Below are positions 56,553 through 64,000 of a stretch of DNA of 64,000 nucleotides, piece after piece. The notes beneath the pieces are model-generated. The model did not search any database and was not told the origin of the DNA. It saw nothing but the letters and a program-made list of their open reading frames with translations. Position numbers and translations under genes: made by a program. How positions within the stretch are numbered: the stretch's first letter is position 1; every line of letters begins with the position of its first letter. This DNA is from Aurantibacter crassamenti (lineage in GTDB: Bacteria; Bacteroidota; Bacteroidia; Flavobacteriales; Flavobacteriaceae), in NCBI RefSeq assembly GCF_016811105.1, contig NZ_JAFBGM010000001.1, forward strand, positions 124,001 to 188,000, given 5' to 3'.

Positions 56553-57167
56553 TTGAACAATTTAAATGCAATTAAGGCTATACCGAAATCAGGCACCGAG
56601 GAAATTACAAATAACGGTGCTCCAACAAATTATAATTTGTTAGACTTTTGGCGCTGGAGTGTTTCGGACATTTTAAGCAATGCTACGCGAGGTCGGTTTG
56701 CTGAGTTTATAGTTGGTACTGCAACAGAGATTAATTCGACACAAATACGAAGTGAATGGGATGCCTTTGACTTAACGACTAATAACGGTATTAAAATTGA
56801 AGTAAAATCGGCAGCGTACATTCAAAGTTGGAATCAAAGACAGCTTTCAAACATATCTTTTTCTATCAAAAAAGCAAAGGCTTGGGATTATGAAAATTAC
56901 AAATACCACAGCGAAATAAAACGGCATGCAGACGTCTATGTTTTTTGCCATTTAAAACATAAAGACCAAAACACAATCAATCCATTAAAAATGGAACAAT
57001 GGGATTTTTATGTTTTACCAACTTTTAAGCTCAACAATTATGAACGAAGTCAAAGTTCAATCACTATCAATTCACTACGAAAATTTACCGAAGCTAAAGA
57101 ATATGCAATATTAAAAACTGAAATAGAAAAAGCATACAAAGAACAGAAGCATCACATTACTAATTAG
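56553..57167 (+). CDS. PD-(D/E)XK nuclease-like protein
   Basis: Numbering from TTG 56553 (no usable ATG in frame) gives 204 aa. The segment RGRFAEFIVGTATEI has the helix Glu (Glu51), SEWDAFDL gives Asp70 and Asp73, and IKIEVKSAAYIQSW gives Glu83-x-Lys85. This E...D-X9-ExK pattern is the core of the PD-(D/E)XK nuclease fold, as in many restriction enzymes. It follows the Gp37-like gene by 55 bp on the same strand. A role in cutting DNA or RNA that lacks a mark is an inference. No toxin or REase subfamily can be named. Confidence 0.75.
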   Translation: MNNLNAIKAIPKSGTEEITNNGAPTNYNLLDFWRWSVSDILSNATRGRFAEFIVGTATEINSTQIRSEWDAFDLTTNNGIKIEVKSAAYIQSWNQRQLSNISFSIKKAKAWDYENYKYHSEIKRHADVYVFCHLKHKDQNTINPLKMEQWDFYVLPTFKLNNYERSQSSITINSLRKFTEAKEYAILKTEIEKAYKEQKHHITN

Positions 57168-57335
57168 ATTCAAGCAGTCGATTTCTACATATATCCATAC
57201 ACCACTTTTAATGCCTCACCTAAATTATACACTTCCCAAATAAATCCCCCAAAACAATTAATGTTCGCAATCAAAGCGTTATCCATAGTAATAAAATCTA
57301 CAAAATCAACTCCAAATAATACATAAATCATTAAC

Positions 57336-57700
57336 TTTAAGTGATTTACGACTTTATAAGTCAGACGACCTATAATTTTTAGGTTAAAAATTCCCTCTTT
57401 ACGGTCACAGCAACACAAGTCAAACTTTTGGCTAAAAACATACGACTATGAGGCAACAATTACACATTTTACTTCCCTTTCTATTCTTAATCAGTTTAAC
57501 GTTATCTGCTCAAGACACCCTTCAAACAAAACAATTATTTGTTAGAGTATTTGATACCAAGAAAACGAAAATCGCAAAAGGAAAACTTCAGTATATCGAT
57601 AAAGATTCTATTGTAGTGTTGCGTAACGAAAAACGCACCACAATACCCGTAAACCGAATTGGCATTATAAAAACAAAACGGTCTGTTGGGCATAATGTAG
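57336..57700. repeat. Copy 1 of a 365-bp duplication (leader plus first half of a gene)
   Basis: The sequence matches 58197-58561 at an offset of exactly 861 bp with few differences. It covers about 112 bp upstream of the ATG and the first 253 bp of the gene, then identity drops sharply. An inverted repeat AATTTTTAGGTTAAAAATT is kept in both leaders. Confidence 0.88.
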
Positions 57701-57945
57701 CAATGGGGGCGGTAGTTGGCACATCAACTGGTCTTGTTTTTGGTTACCTAGCAGGATCCGAAGGTGATTTTATATTTACACGAGCAGAAAGCGCTCTTAT
57801 GACCGGGTTTTTAGGATTAATGGCCGGGCCAATTGTTGGGAGTTTAACTGGTATAGTTAAAAATCCTAAAGCATTTCGAATTAATCACGAACCTGAAGAG
57901 TTATTAAAGTTTAAAAATGCGATATCAGAAAAATACCAGCACTAA
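57448..57945 (+). CDS. Secreted glycine-rich small protein (paralogue A)
   Basis: The 165-aa protein has a signal peptide (to LTLSAQ), a strand-rich part (QLFVRVFDTKKTKIAKGKL; DKDSIVVLRNEKRTTIPVNR) and a glycine-zipper-like hydrophobic half (GAVVGTSTGLVFGYLAG; GFLGLMAGPIVGSLTGIV). It ends INHEPEELLKFKNAISEKY. The layout suggests an envelope protein with a membrane-inserted hairpin. Function unknown. It has a close paralogue 861 bp downstream. Confidence 0.78.
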   Translation: MRQQLHILLPFLFLISLTLSAQDTLQTKQLFVRVFDTKKTKIAKGKLQYIDKDSIVVLRNEKRTTIPVNRIGIIKTKRSVGHNVAMGAVVGTSTGLVFGYLAGSEGDFIFTRAESALMTGFLGLMAGPIVGSLTGIVKNPKAFRINHEPEELLKFKNAISEKYQH

Positions 57946-58308
57946 CATTTTCACTCCCCTATTTTAGTACACAAACATTTATTTACAATAGTAAAGTAGT
58001 ATTGAAATACTCATGTATTGTTTGCCAATTTCTGTGCGGAATAACCTGTAAAATATGTAAATTCATTGTAACAACTAAAAGAAAGCGTTACGACATAAAT
58101 AAAATTACTTTGAACAAAAATTTTCCCGAACAATACATTATCAAAAAATAATAAAATCAAAAAAAAATCGCTGCAAATAGAACATAAAATACTAAATTTA
58201 AGTGATTTACGTATTTTAAAGTCAGACGACCTATAATTTTTAGGTTAAAAATTCCCTCTTTACGGTCACAGAAACACAAGTCAAACTTTTGGCTAAAAAC
58301 ATACGACT
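57946..58308. other. Spacer between the paralogues
   Basis: No gene. The last 112 bp (58197-58308) are the second copy of the duplicated leader. The first 250 bp are AT-rich and I see nothing in them. Confidence 0.6.
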
Positions 58309-58561
58309 ATGAGGCAACAATTACACATTTTACTTCCCTTTCTATTCTTAATGAGTTTATCATTATCCGCTCAAGATAGTGTTCAAACAAAACAATTATT
58401 TGTTAGAGTATTTGATACCAAGAAAACGAAAATCGCAAAAGGAAAACTTCAGTATATCGATAAAGATTCTATTGTAGTATTACGTTACGAAAAACGCACC
58501 GCAATACCCGTAAACCGAATTGGTATTATAAAAACAAAACGGTCTGTTGGGCATAATGTAG
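58197..58561. repeat. Copy 2 of the 365-bp duplication
   Basis: Matches 57336-57700; includes the leader and first 253 bp of paralogue B. The abrupt loss of identity at the end of TCTGTTGGGCATAATGTAG marks the boundary. Confidence 0.88.
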
Positions 58562-58806
58562 GTATTGGATTTCTAGCAGGTGGAACTATAGGTTTCATTT
58601 ATGGTCTTGCTCAAGGATCTGAAGGCGGCATACTAGATTCAGCAGGTGAAAATGGGCTTGCATTCGGCACATTGGGCATACTAGCAGGTCCCATTGTTGG
58701 AGGTTTAACCGGTCTTGTAAAAAGGCCAAAATCATTTCGCATAAATCACAAACCTGAAGAGTTATTAAAGTTTAAAAAGTCAATATCTGAAAAATATCAG
58801 TACTAG
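58309..58806 (+). CDS. Secreted glycine-rich small protein (paralogue B)
   Basis: The 165-aa protein is nearly identical to paralogue A over residues 1-84 (signal peptide and strand-rich part). It differs over residues 85-130 (GIGFLAGGTIGFIYGLAQ against GVAMGAVVG-type sequence in A), then is similar again near the end (INHKPEELLKFKKSISEKY). Same overall layout and unknown function. The pattern suggests recent copying of the 5' half only. Confidence 0.78.
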   Translation: MRQQLHILLPFLFLMSLSLSAQDSVQTKQLFVRVFDTKKTKIAKGKLQYIDKDSIVVLRYEKRTAIPVNRIGIIKTKRSVGHNVGIGFLAGGTIGFIYGLAQGSEGGILDSAGENGLAFGTLGILAGPIVGGLTGLVKRPKSFRINHKPEELLKFKKSISEKYQY

Positions 58807-58935
58807 CATTTTACAACCTCAGCATAGGTAGAGAAAGCATTCTAAAACACCTCTATTTGTTTCAATAGTTCAGGCAGTTATCTTCTATTAAATATGTAAT
58901 TTCATAATTTATAAATTACATCTTGACCTAAAAAT

Positions 58936-60639
58936 ATGATGCAAAGAAGAATGCGACAATTGACTCGCTTGTGTATACTATTGTTTATGACCAACGCTGT
59001 TGCTCAAAATCCGTGGCAAACAGATATCAACCCCAACACTGTAGCAACGTATGAAAATGTGGGCCTGTATTGGACCACCAAACAAGCGGGCACCTGTAGT
59101 GTGCAGTACAAAAAGGCAACGAGTAAAACTTGGCAAAAAGGGTTGGATCTCGTTTTTGATGCACGTTCAAATCAATACAGAGGTAGTATCATTAATTTAC
59201 TTCCTGCAACGGCCTATGATGTAAAACTGAGCACAAGTGCAAACAACACCAAATTAAAAGTTACGACACGAAGTGAAGTTTTCCCCATCGGTAAAACCAC
59301 AACAATACCAGCAGGCGAAAGTTCTAAAACCATTGTTATTTCAGAATCGGGCTCCCCAGATGCCTATCATTTGGTGACAGTTCCGCAAGGCCAACAATCT
59401 ACTTTTGATGCTCGAAATACTTTTGATCATGCGATAGAAATTGATGCAAATTATGTTATCGTACGCGGTGTTGAAATTAAAAACACCACAATACACGGCA
59501 TACGAATTAAAGAAAACCATCATGATATTGTAGTTGAAAATTGTCACATTACATTTTGGGGGCGCATGGGCGGTGCAATTTCACATGGTAATACTATAGG
59601 CAATTATGACAGTGGCATTTATGCTGAAGATGGCACTTGGAATCTTACGATACAAAGAAATCTTATTGACCATCCGCGAGGGGCATCAAACGATTGGGAA
59701 ACGGGGCACCCAGCAGGGCCACAAGGCATAACGGTGACACAAAGCCAAGGGGGTAATGTGATTCGATATAACGATATTGTTTCAACAGAAGATCATGGTT
59801 TCAATGACGCCATTGGGGGCGGAAGCAATTATTCAAACATTGGTAATATGCATCGCGATTCTGACATCTATGGTAATTTAATTCGAAATGTTTGGGATGA
59901 TGCTATTGAAGTAGAAGGTTCAAATATGAACATCCGTATTTATAATAATTACATGCATTTATTTTTTGCGGCAATCGCTACGGCATCTACGACACATGGC
60001 CCCATTTATATGTATAGAAATGTGGTTGGTGAAAGTCGCATTGGGCATCAAAATTCAGACGGTGGTGTTTTTATAAAAACAGGCGAACGAGATCCGTATG
60101 CAGGCGGTAGAAGGTACGTGTTTCACAATACTATTGTTCAGCCACAAGGGGTAAGAGATGCATTTACGGGGCATTCGGTTTCTAATATTATTTCACGGAA
60201 TAACATTTTTGATGTTCCCGGAAGGTTGGCTTCCAACAAAGAAACGGTAAACGATAGTGATTATGATTACGATTATTTTTCAGGACGAAATAAAGGCGTT
60301 GCGAAAGAAGAAAATGAAATAAGTTTCTACACAACTCCTTCCGGCACTGACCTGCTTATTCCTAGCTATACCTTAGAATTTTATCCGAAGACTTGGGTGA
60401 ATAGTATTAAATGGGGAAGATTTCCGCATCAATTTGGAGACAAAGAAGTAGCGATAACAGATCCTGTGGTACAGTTAAAAAGTCCATTGATTGATGGTGG
60501 CGTAGCTATAAATGGTTTCAACGATTCGTATGCTGGTGAAGGTCCAGATTTGGGAGCTTTCGAAAGAGGGCATCCACCTATAGAATATGGAAGAAGAGCT
60601 TATTTAAAGTATAACGAAGGATGGTGTCCTTGGGAGTAA
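58936..60639 (+). CDS. Secreted right-handed beta-helix protein (pectate-lyase-like)
   Basis: The 567-aa protein has a signal peptide (to TNAVAQ), an N-terminal Fn3-like beta-sandwich (about 25-115, ENVGLYWTTKQAGTCSVQYK) and a right-handed parallel beta-helix with many short repeats (YVIVRGVEIKNTTIHGIRIK; NLTIQRNLIDHPRG; NVIRYNDIVST; NIRIYNNYMHL). The fold is shared by polysaccharide lyases and rhamnogalacturonases; the active site cannot be assigned. The C-terminus ends KYNEGWCPWE and lacks a T9SS signal. It precedes a GH-like gene by 89 bp, so both may act on one glycan. Confidence 0.82.
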   Translation: MMQRRMRQLTRLCILLFMTNAVAQNPWQTDINPNTVATYENVGLYWTTKQAGTCSVQYKKATSKTWQKGLDLVFDARSNQYRGSIINLLPATAYDVKLSTSANNTKLKVTTRSEVFPIGKTTTIPAGESSKTIVISESGSPDAYHLVTVPQGQQSTFDARNTFDHAIEIDANYVIVRGVEIKNTTIHGIRIKENHHDIVVENCHITFWGRMGGAISHGNTIGNYDSGIYAEDGTWNLTIQRNLIDHPRGASNDWETGHPAGPQGITVTQSQGGNVIRYNDIVSTEDHGFNDAIGGGSNYSNIGNMHRDSDIYGNLIRNVWDDAIEVEGSNMNIRIYNNYMHLFFAAIATASTTHGPIYMYRNVVGESRIGHQNSDGGVFIKTGERDPYAGGRRYVFHNTIVQPQGVRDAFTGHSVSNIISRNNIFDVPGRLASNKETVNDSDYDYDYFSGRNKGVAKEENEISFYTTPSGTDLLIPSYTLEFYPKTWVNSIKWGRFPHQFGDKEVAITDPVVQLKSPLIDGGVAINGFNDSYAGEGPDLGAFERGHPPIEYGRRAYLKYNEGWCPWE

Positions 60640-60728
60640 TCATAAATACACTACTCGAATTACTATTTTGCAATGCTACATCGTATTAAAAAATGTACAT
60701 TCAACTAACTTAAAAGAAACACTACTAC

Positions 60729-62195
60729 ATGAAAAAAATTCTCCCACTACTAGTATTCTGTTTGGCAACGTTACAGTTAGCAGCCCAACATTTTCAAGGT
60801 CCGTTACGCGTACACCCTGAAAACGGTAGATATTTTACTGATAATTCAGGCAAAGCAATTTATTTAACGGGCTCACATACCTGGGCGAGTTTTCAAGAAA
60901 GTAGAACACCAGACACGCCGCTGTTCGATTATCAGGGCTATTTAAAAATGCTAAAGGATCACAATCATAATTTTATTCGCCAATGGACTTGGGAACATGC
61001 CAAGAATGCTTCTTGGACCACCGATGAAGTTCTATTTTCTCCACTAGCGTACAAAACAGTCACAAAAAAAAGCAAAGAAAAATATGATGTTTCACAATGG
61101 AACGAAGCCTATTTTGAACGCCTACGTACACGTATACAAGAAGCAGGCGATATGGGTATTTATGTTTCTGTAATGTTGTTTCAAGGATGGAGTCAGAACA
61201 GACTAGATACACCGGGTAGTGATCCGTGGGAGTATCATCCTTTTAATCCGGACAACAATATAAACGGCATTGGAAAATCAGTAAAGAACAATGGTTTTGA
61301 TGATGAAACTATGGGTACATTACATTCAACAAATAATGGTGATATTCTTAAAGCGCAAGAAGCCTATGTAAAAAAAGTTATTGAAACCGTAAACGATCTT
61401 GACAATGTGTTGTACGAGATTTTAAATGAAGGCGGAACAAAAAAGTGGCAATACCATATGGTGAATTTGGTAAAGGAAATTGAAAAATCGATGCCCAAAC
61501 AGCATCCGGTTGGTATGACACATTCGGTTGTGGTTAGTCCACCAATGTTTAATTCTGATTTATGGGAAAGTCCAGCTGACTGGATATCCCCTACTCCAGA
61601 ACCCATTTCATGGATGTATAAGGGCACCAATTTTGTGGAAGATTATAAAAATGACCCACCAGCCAACACTGGTGAAAAAGTAGTTATTCTAGATACGGAT
61701 CATTTAGGGGGTCATTGGGGTACGTATATGTGGGCATGGAAATCTTTTGTTCGTGGTCATAATCCAATTTTTATGGATTCATGGGAACCTTTGGCTGGTA
61801 ACTACGATAGAAAAAAAAGTCCCGATATATTTTACGTTGGTGGCGTAACTAAAAACGATGCAGACCACCCCGATTATGAACCCTTGCGTAAAAACATGGG
61901 ACACATTCTTGCCTTGGCAAAACGCATTGATTTGGTAAAAATGACACCACAAGATGAACTGAGTTCAACACGGTTTTGTTTAGCGAACCCTGGTGAAGAA
62001 TATGTGGTGTACTTACCTGAAGGAAAAGCTACATTAGATTTACGAAATGCGGATGTAGAATTTGATGTAGAATGGTTTTTTCCGGTACTAGAACGAACAA
62101 TAAAAGGGACAGAAACATTACAAGGCGGAAGTTACAAAGCGATAGTTGCACCGTTTACAGGTGCTTCAGTTTTGTATTTAAAAAAGAAGAAATAA
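60729..62195 (+). CDS. Secreted GH5-like (clan GH-A type) glycoside hydrolase
   Basis: The 488-aa protein has a signal peptide (to LQLAAQ) and a TIM-barrel with the opening FTDNSGKAIYLTGSHTW, common to DUF4038-type glycosidases. The motif LYEILNEGG gives the likely acid/base Glu234. At the expected nucleophile strand the sequence is VVILDTDHLGGHWG, with Asp rather than Glu, so the nucleophile is uncertain. A small C-terminal beta domain follows (about 400-488). Likely periplasmic or surface glycan cleavage together with the beta-helix protein; no SusC/SusD pair is in the window. Confidence 0.82.
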   Translation: MKKILPLLVFCLATLQLAAQHFQGPLRVHPENGRYFTDNSGKAIYLTGSHTWASFQESRTPDTPLFDYQGYLKMLKDHNHNFIRQWTWEHAKNASWTTDEVLFSPLAYKTVTKKSKEKYDVSQWNEAYFERLRTRIQEAGDMGIYVSVMLFQGWSQNRLDTPGSDPWEYHPFNPDNNINGIGKSVKNNGFDDETMGTLHSTNNGDILKAQEAYVKKVIETVNDLDNVLYEILNEGGTKKWQYHMVNLVKEIEKSMPKQHPVGMTHSVVVSPPMFNSDLWESPADWISPTPEPISWMYKGTNFVEDYKNDPPANTGEKVVILDTDHLGGHWGTYMWAWKSFVRGHNPIFMDSWEPLAGNYDRKKSPDIFYVGGVTKNDADHPDYEPLRKNMGHILALAKRIDLVKMTPQDELSSTRFCLANPGEEYVVYLPEGKATLDLRNADVEFDVEWFFPVLERTIKGTETLQGGSYKAIVAPFTGASVLYLKKKK

Positions 62196-62217
62196 AAAGC
62201 AGACAAGACAGTAAACA

Positions 62218-62859
62218 ATGAATTCAGAAGTAGCTTCGTATTTAGACAATCTTAGTGCTTGGCAAAGCGAATTAAAGCTGCTGCAAAACTATGTGAGTAC
62301 GAGTGGTTTGGTAGAAGAATTTAAGTGGATGCACCCTTGCTATACCCATAATGGAAAGAATGTTGTTTTACTTCACGGATTTAAAAATTACTGTGCCATA
62401 CTTTTTACCAAAGGCGCTTTATTAAAAGACACCGAAAATATATTGGTACAGCAAACCGAGAATGTACAAAGTGCGCGACAGATTCGTTTTACCACTATTT
62501 CAGAAATTGAAGCCTTAGAAAAAACGATTAAAACCTATATTCAAGAAGCGATACTGGTTGAAGAATCGGGACTTAAAATAAAAAAGAAAAAGACCGCAGC
62601 AATTGATGTTCCCGAAGAATTGAAAGAGATTTTTTCAGCACAGCCAGAATTTGAAAAAGCATTTAAAAATCTGACGCCAGGTAGGCAACGTGGATACCTA
62701 CTACATTTTACACAAGCCAAACAATCGAAAACGAGAATCGCTAGAATTGAGAAAAACATGCCTCGTATTTTAAACGGGAAAGGCCTAAATGACTGTATCT
62801 GTGGTCAATCGAAACGCATGCCCAATTGCGATGGCTCTCACAAAACTTTAGCGAAATAG
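62218..62859 (+). CDS. YdeI/DUF1801-like protein with C-terminal CDGSH iron-sulfur motif
   Basis: The 213-aa cytosolic protein has an N-terminal DUF1801/YdeI domain (about 1-115; EEFKWMHPCYTHNGKNVVLL), an OmdA-like helical region (about 130-185; VPEELKEIFSAQPEFEKAF; LTPGRQRGYLLHFTQAKQSK) and a short tail that fits the CDGSH consensus exactly: Cys193, Cys195, Cys204 and His208 in CICGQSKRMPNCDGSH. That motif binds a 2Fe-2S cluster in mitoNEET-type proteins. It is 22 bp after the glycosidase gene but need not be related. Function unknown. Confidence 0.83.
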   Translation: MNSEVASYLDNLSAWQSELKLLQNYVSTSGLVEEFKWMHPCYTHNGKNVVLLHGFKNYCAILFTKGALLKDTENILVQQTENVQSARQIRFTTISEIEALEKTIKTYIQEAILVEESGLKIKKKKTAAIDVPEELKEIFSAQPEFEKAFKNLTPGRQRGYLLHFTQAKQSKTRIARIEKNMPRILNGKGLNDCICGQSKRMPNCDGSHKTLAK

Positions 62860-62931
62860 AAAGCCAGATATGCACATTAAATTTAAGTGCATTAAAATAT
62901 TTTTTGCAAGTTAGGCGACATAAAGATTTCT

Positions 62932-64000
62932 CTATTTAATCTCTGCGGTCAATTCTTGCATATAGTCATATACCGCCTTCAATTCTTCACCATTACAATT
63001 GTTATTAATATATTTTCTAATGTGTTGTTGACCCCGTACTCGAAACAAAATAGCATCTACCCCATTTTGGGTGTTACCACTAAAAAAACCTCTAAAAACA
63101 TTATAAAGCACGGTACCCTTATTGTAATATGAATAGTTTTGATAGCGTTTTAAATATGCCGTTTCAACATACGACACTTGCGGTGGCCCTATTTCAGATT
63201 CACTAATTTTATACCCTTCGCTATTGTATCGACTTTCAAAAGCATGAATACTTATTTTTGTGGGGTTTGTAAGGTTGCTTCTACAGGTGGTGCCGTAGAC
63301 ATCCATAAAATCTTCATAAAACAATTTAAAAAAGTCGGAATAGCGATCTATAAATGGAAAATCTTTATTTTCTAAAAGCGTGAGTATATCTTCGTAATCA
63401 TTGATTTTAGGGCCTTCAGATCTAAAGTAACCAAAATCAGAAACATCTAGTTTCCAATTATCTTTTTTACTAGCTCTAATAACCCCTTCTTTATCTTCGC
63501 GAATAAACATAGGTTCTGGCAGGTAATCTAAGCTAAATACAAATTCTTCTGCGGTAGGGCATTCTAAAACGTACTGTTGTATAGCGCGCTTCGCCACTTC
63601 TTCATAACCATAAAGTGTTTTTTCTTTTTGATATGCGTAGCGTTCCGTATTGTTCGAAAAAACAGGGGCAATGTGTAATTTTTGAGTGGCATTGCAAGCA
63701 CCTTCATATTTCACAGCCAACATAGAATTAGGGCCCGGCGGGGTGTACAATTTTAGTACAAAATTATCCAATGCATCATCAAAACCTGCTGTCAATTGCC
63801 AACCCGTATTTTTATTCATATGGCCATTATATTCCACCTTTTGGTTCTTACCCGTACCATCTTTTGGTGGCACATAAATAGGACTTAAAGAAAACCGAAT
63901 AGACTCTAAATCATCACATTGATCTCGCAAGCCTTTTTTCATAGCATTCAACATACCCACTACCGGAAGATCATTAATATCTCTAGTTTCTAGAAACTTT
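62932..64000 (-). CDS. Unidentified protein, 5' end beyond the window
   Basis: The open frame continues upstream of 63960 to the right edge without a stop (KFLETRDINDLPVV precedes the GTG at 63960), so the gene is cut and at least 356 codons are present. The visible part is a soluble, Tyr- and Asn-rich alpha/beta protein with no transmembrane segment or motif that I recognise; notable segments are FGYFRSEGPKINDYEDILTL and AILFRVRGQQHIRKYINNN. It could be a surface or phage-like protein; no function is offered. Confidence 0.7.
   Translation of the reverse strand, partial: KFLETRDINDLPVVGMLNAMKKGLRDQCDDLESIRFSLSPIYVPPKDGTGKNQKVEYNGHMNKNTGWQLTAGFDDALDNFVLKLYTPPGPNSMLAVKYEGACNATQKLHIAPVFSNNTERYAYQKEKTLYGYEEVAKRAIQQYVLECPTAEEFVFSLDYLPEPMFIREDKEGVIRASKKDNWKLDVSDFGYFRSEGPKINDYEDILTLLENKDFPFIDRYSDFFKLFYEDFMDVYGTTCRSNLTNPTKISIHAFESRYNSEGYKISESEIGPPQVSYVETAYLKRYQNYSYYNKGTVLYNVFRGFFSGNTQNGVDAILFRVRGQQHIRKYINNNCNGEELKAVYDYMQELTAEIK

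Noticed and set aside
57185-57418. 77-aa minus-strand frame upstream of paralogue A
   Set aside because: It overlaps the duplicated leader and its counterpart frame is broken in the second copy.

Overview
The window is chromosomal DNA from a marine-type member of the Flavobacteriaceae (Bacteroidota). The support is an AT-rich base composition, two gld/por gene groups for gliding motility and type IX secretion (porV-gldJ and gldKLMN), TAnnTTTG-type promoters, and the flavobacterial gene order miaB - sigma54 activator - lptE - secG - groES - groEL. The species cannot be named from the sequence alone.

Layout. 1-8.9 kb: pdhA (cut by the left edge), cdd and porV on the minus strand; gldJ, a 57-aa protein and murF on the plus strand; then an ECF sigma factor / 60-aa protein / MscS-like channel operon and a 56-aa membrane protein. 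8.97-9.04 kb: tRNA-Val(GAC). 9.2-16.3 kb: a four-gene block of 'planctomycete-type' surface redox proteins (PSCyt1-PSCyt2-LamG-PSD1 lipoprotein, Tat-exported DUF1501 protein, NHL propeller, DUF2231-cytochrome-LRR membrane protein). 16.3-23.4 kb: a CPXCG-type Zn-ribbon protein, a Gfo/Idh/MocA oxidoreductase and an RND efflux operon (adaptor, pump, TolC-like channel). 23.6-26.5 kb: three secreted plant-type leucine-rich-repeat paralogues. 26.7-30.2 kb: ABC-F ATPase, DUF983 protein, FAD oxidoreductase. 30.3-39.0 kb: gldN, gldM, gldL, gldK, an arginase-fold protein lacking canonical metal ligands, and topA, all on the minus strand. 39.2-41.2 kb: LVIVD-repeat lipoprotein and a polytopic membrane protein. 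41.4-48.1 kb: miaB, sigma54 activator, lptE, a TPR-like gene, secG, groES, groEL. 48.2-49.6 kb: a histone-H1-like Lys/Ala/Pro protein made of near-identical DNA repeats.

49.6-64 kb is accessory. It holds an AlgI/AlgJ-like O-acetylation pair bracketed by imperfect direct repeats that contain a 7-bp periodic pattern, two small secreted proteins (one KTSC-like), a three-gene module (TcmP methyltransferase-like protein, three-Cys Gp37/Gp68 radical-SAM-like protein, PD-(D/E)XK nuclease-like protein), a duplicated pair of small secreted glycine-rich proteins, a beta-helix protein and a GH5-like glycosidase, a YdeI-like protein with a perfect C-terminal CDGSH iron-sulfur motif, and an unidentified gene running off the right edge.

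The best candidates for undescribed biology are the TcmP / Gp37 / nuclease module (54.6-57.2 kb), the four-gene surface redox block (9.2-16.3 kb), the degenerate arginase-fold protein upstream of gldK, and the repeat-bracketed acyltransferase cassette. All functional claims rest on motif reading; no search or structure prediction was run.
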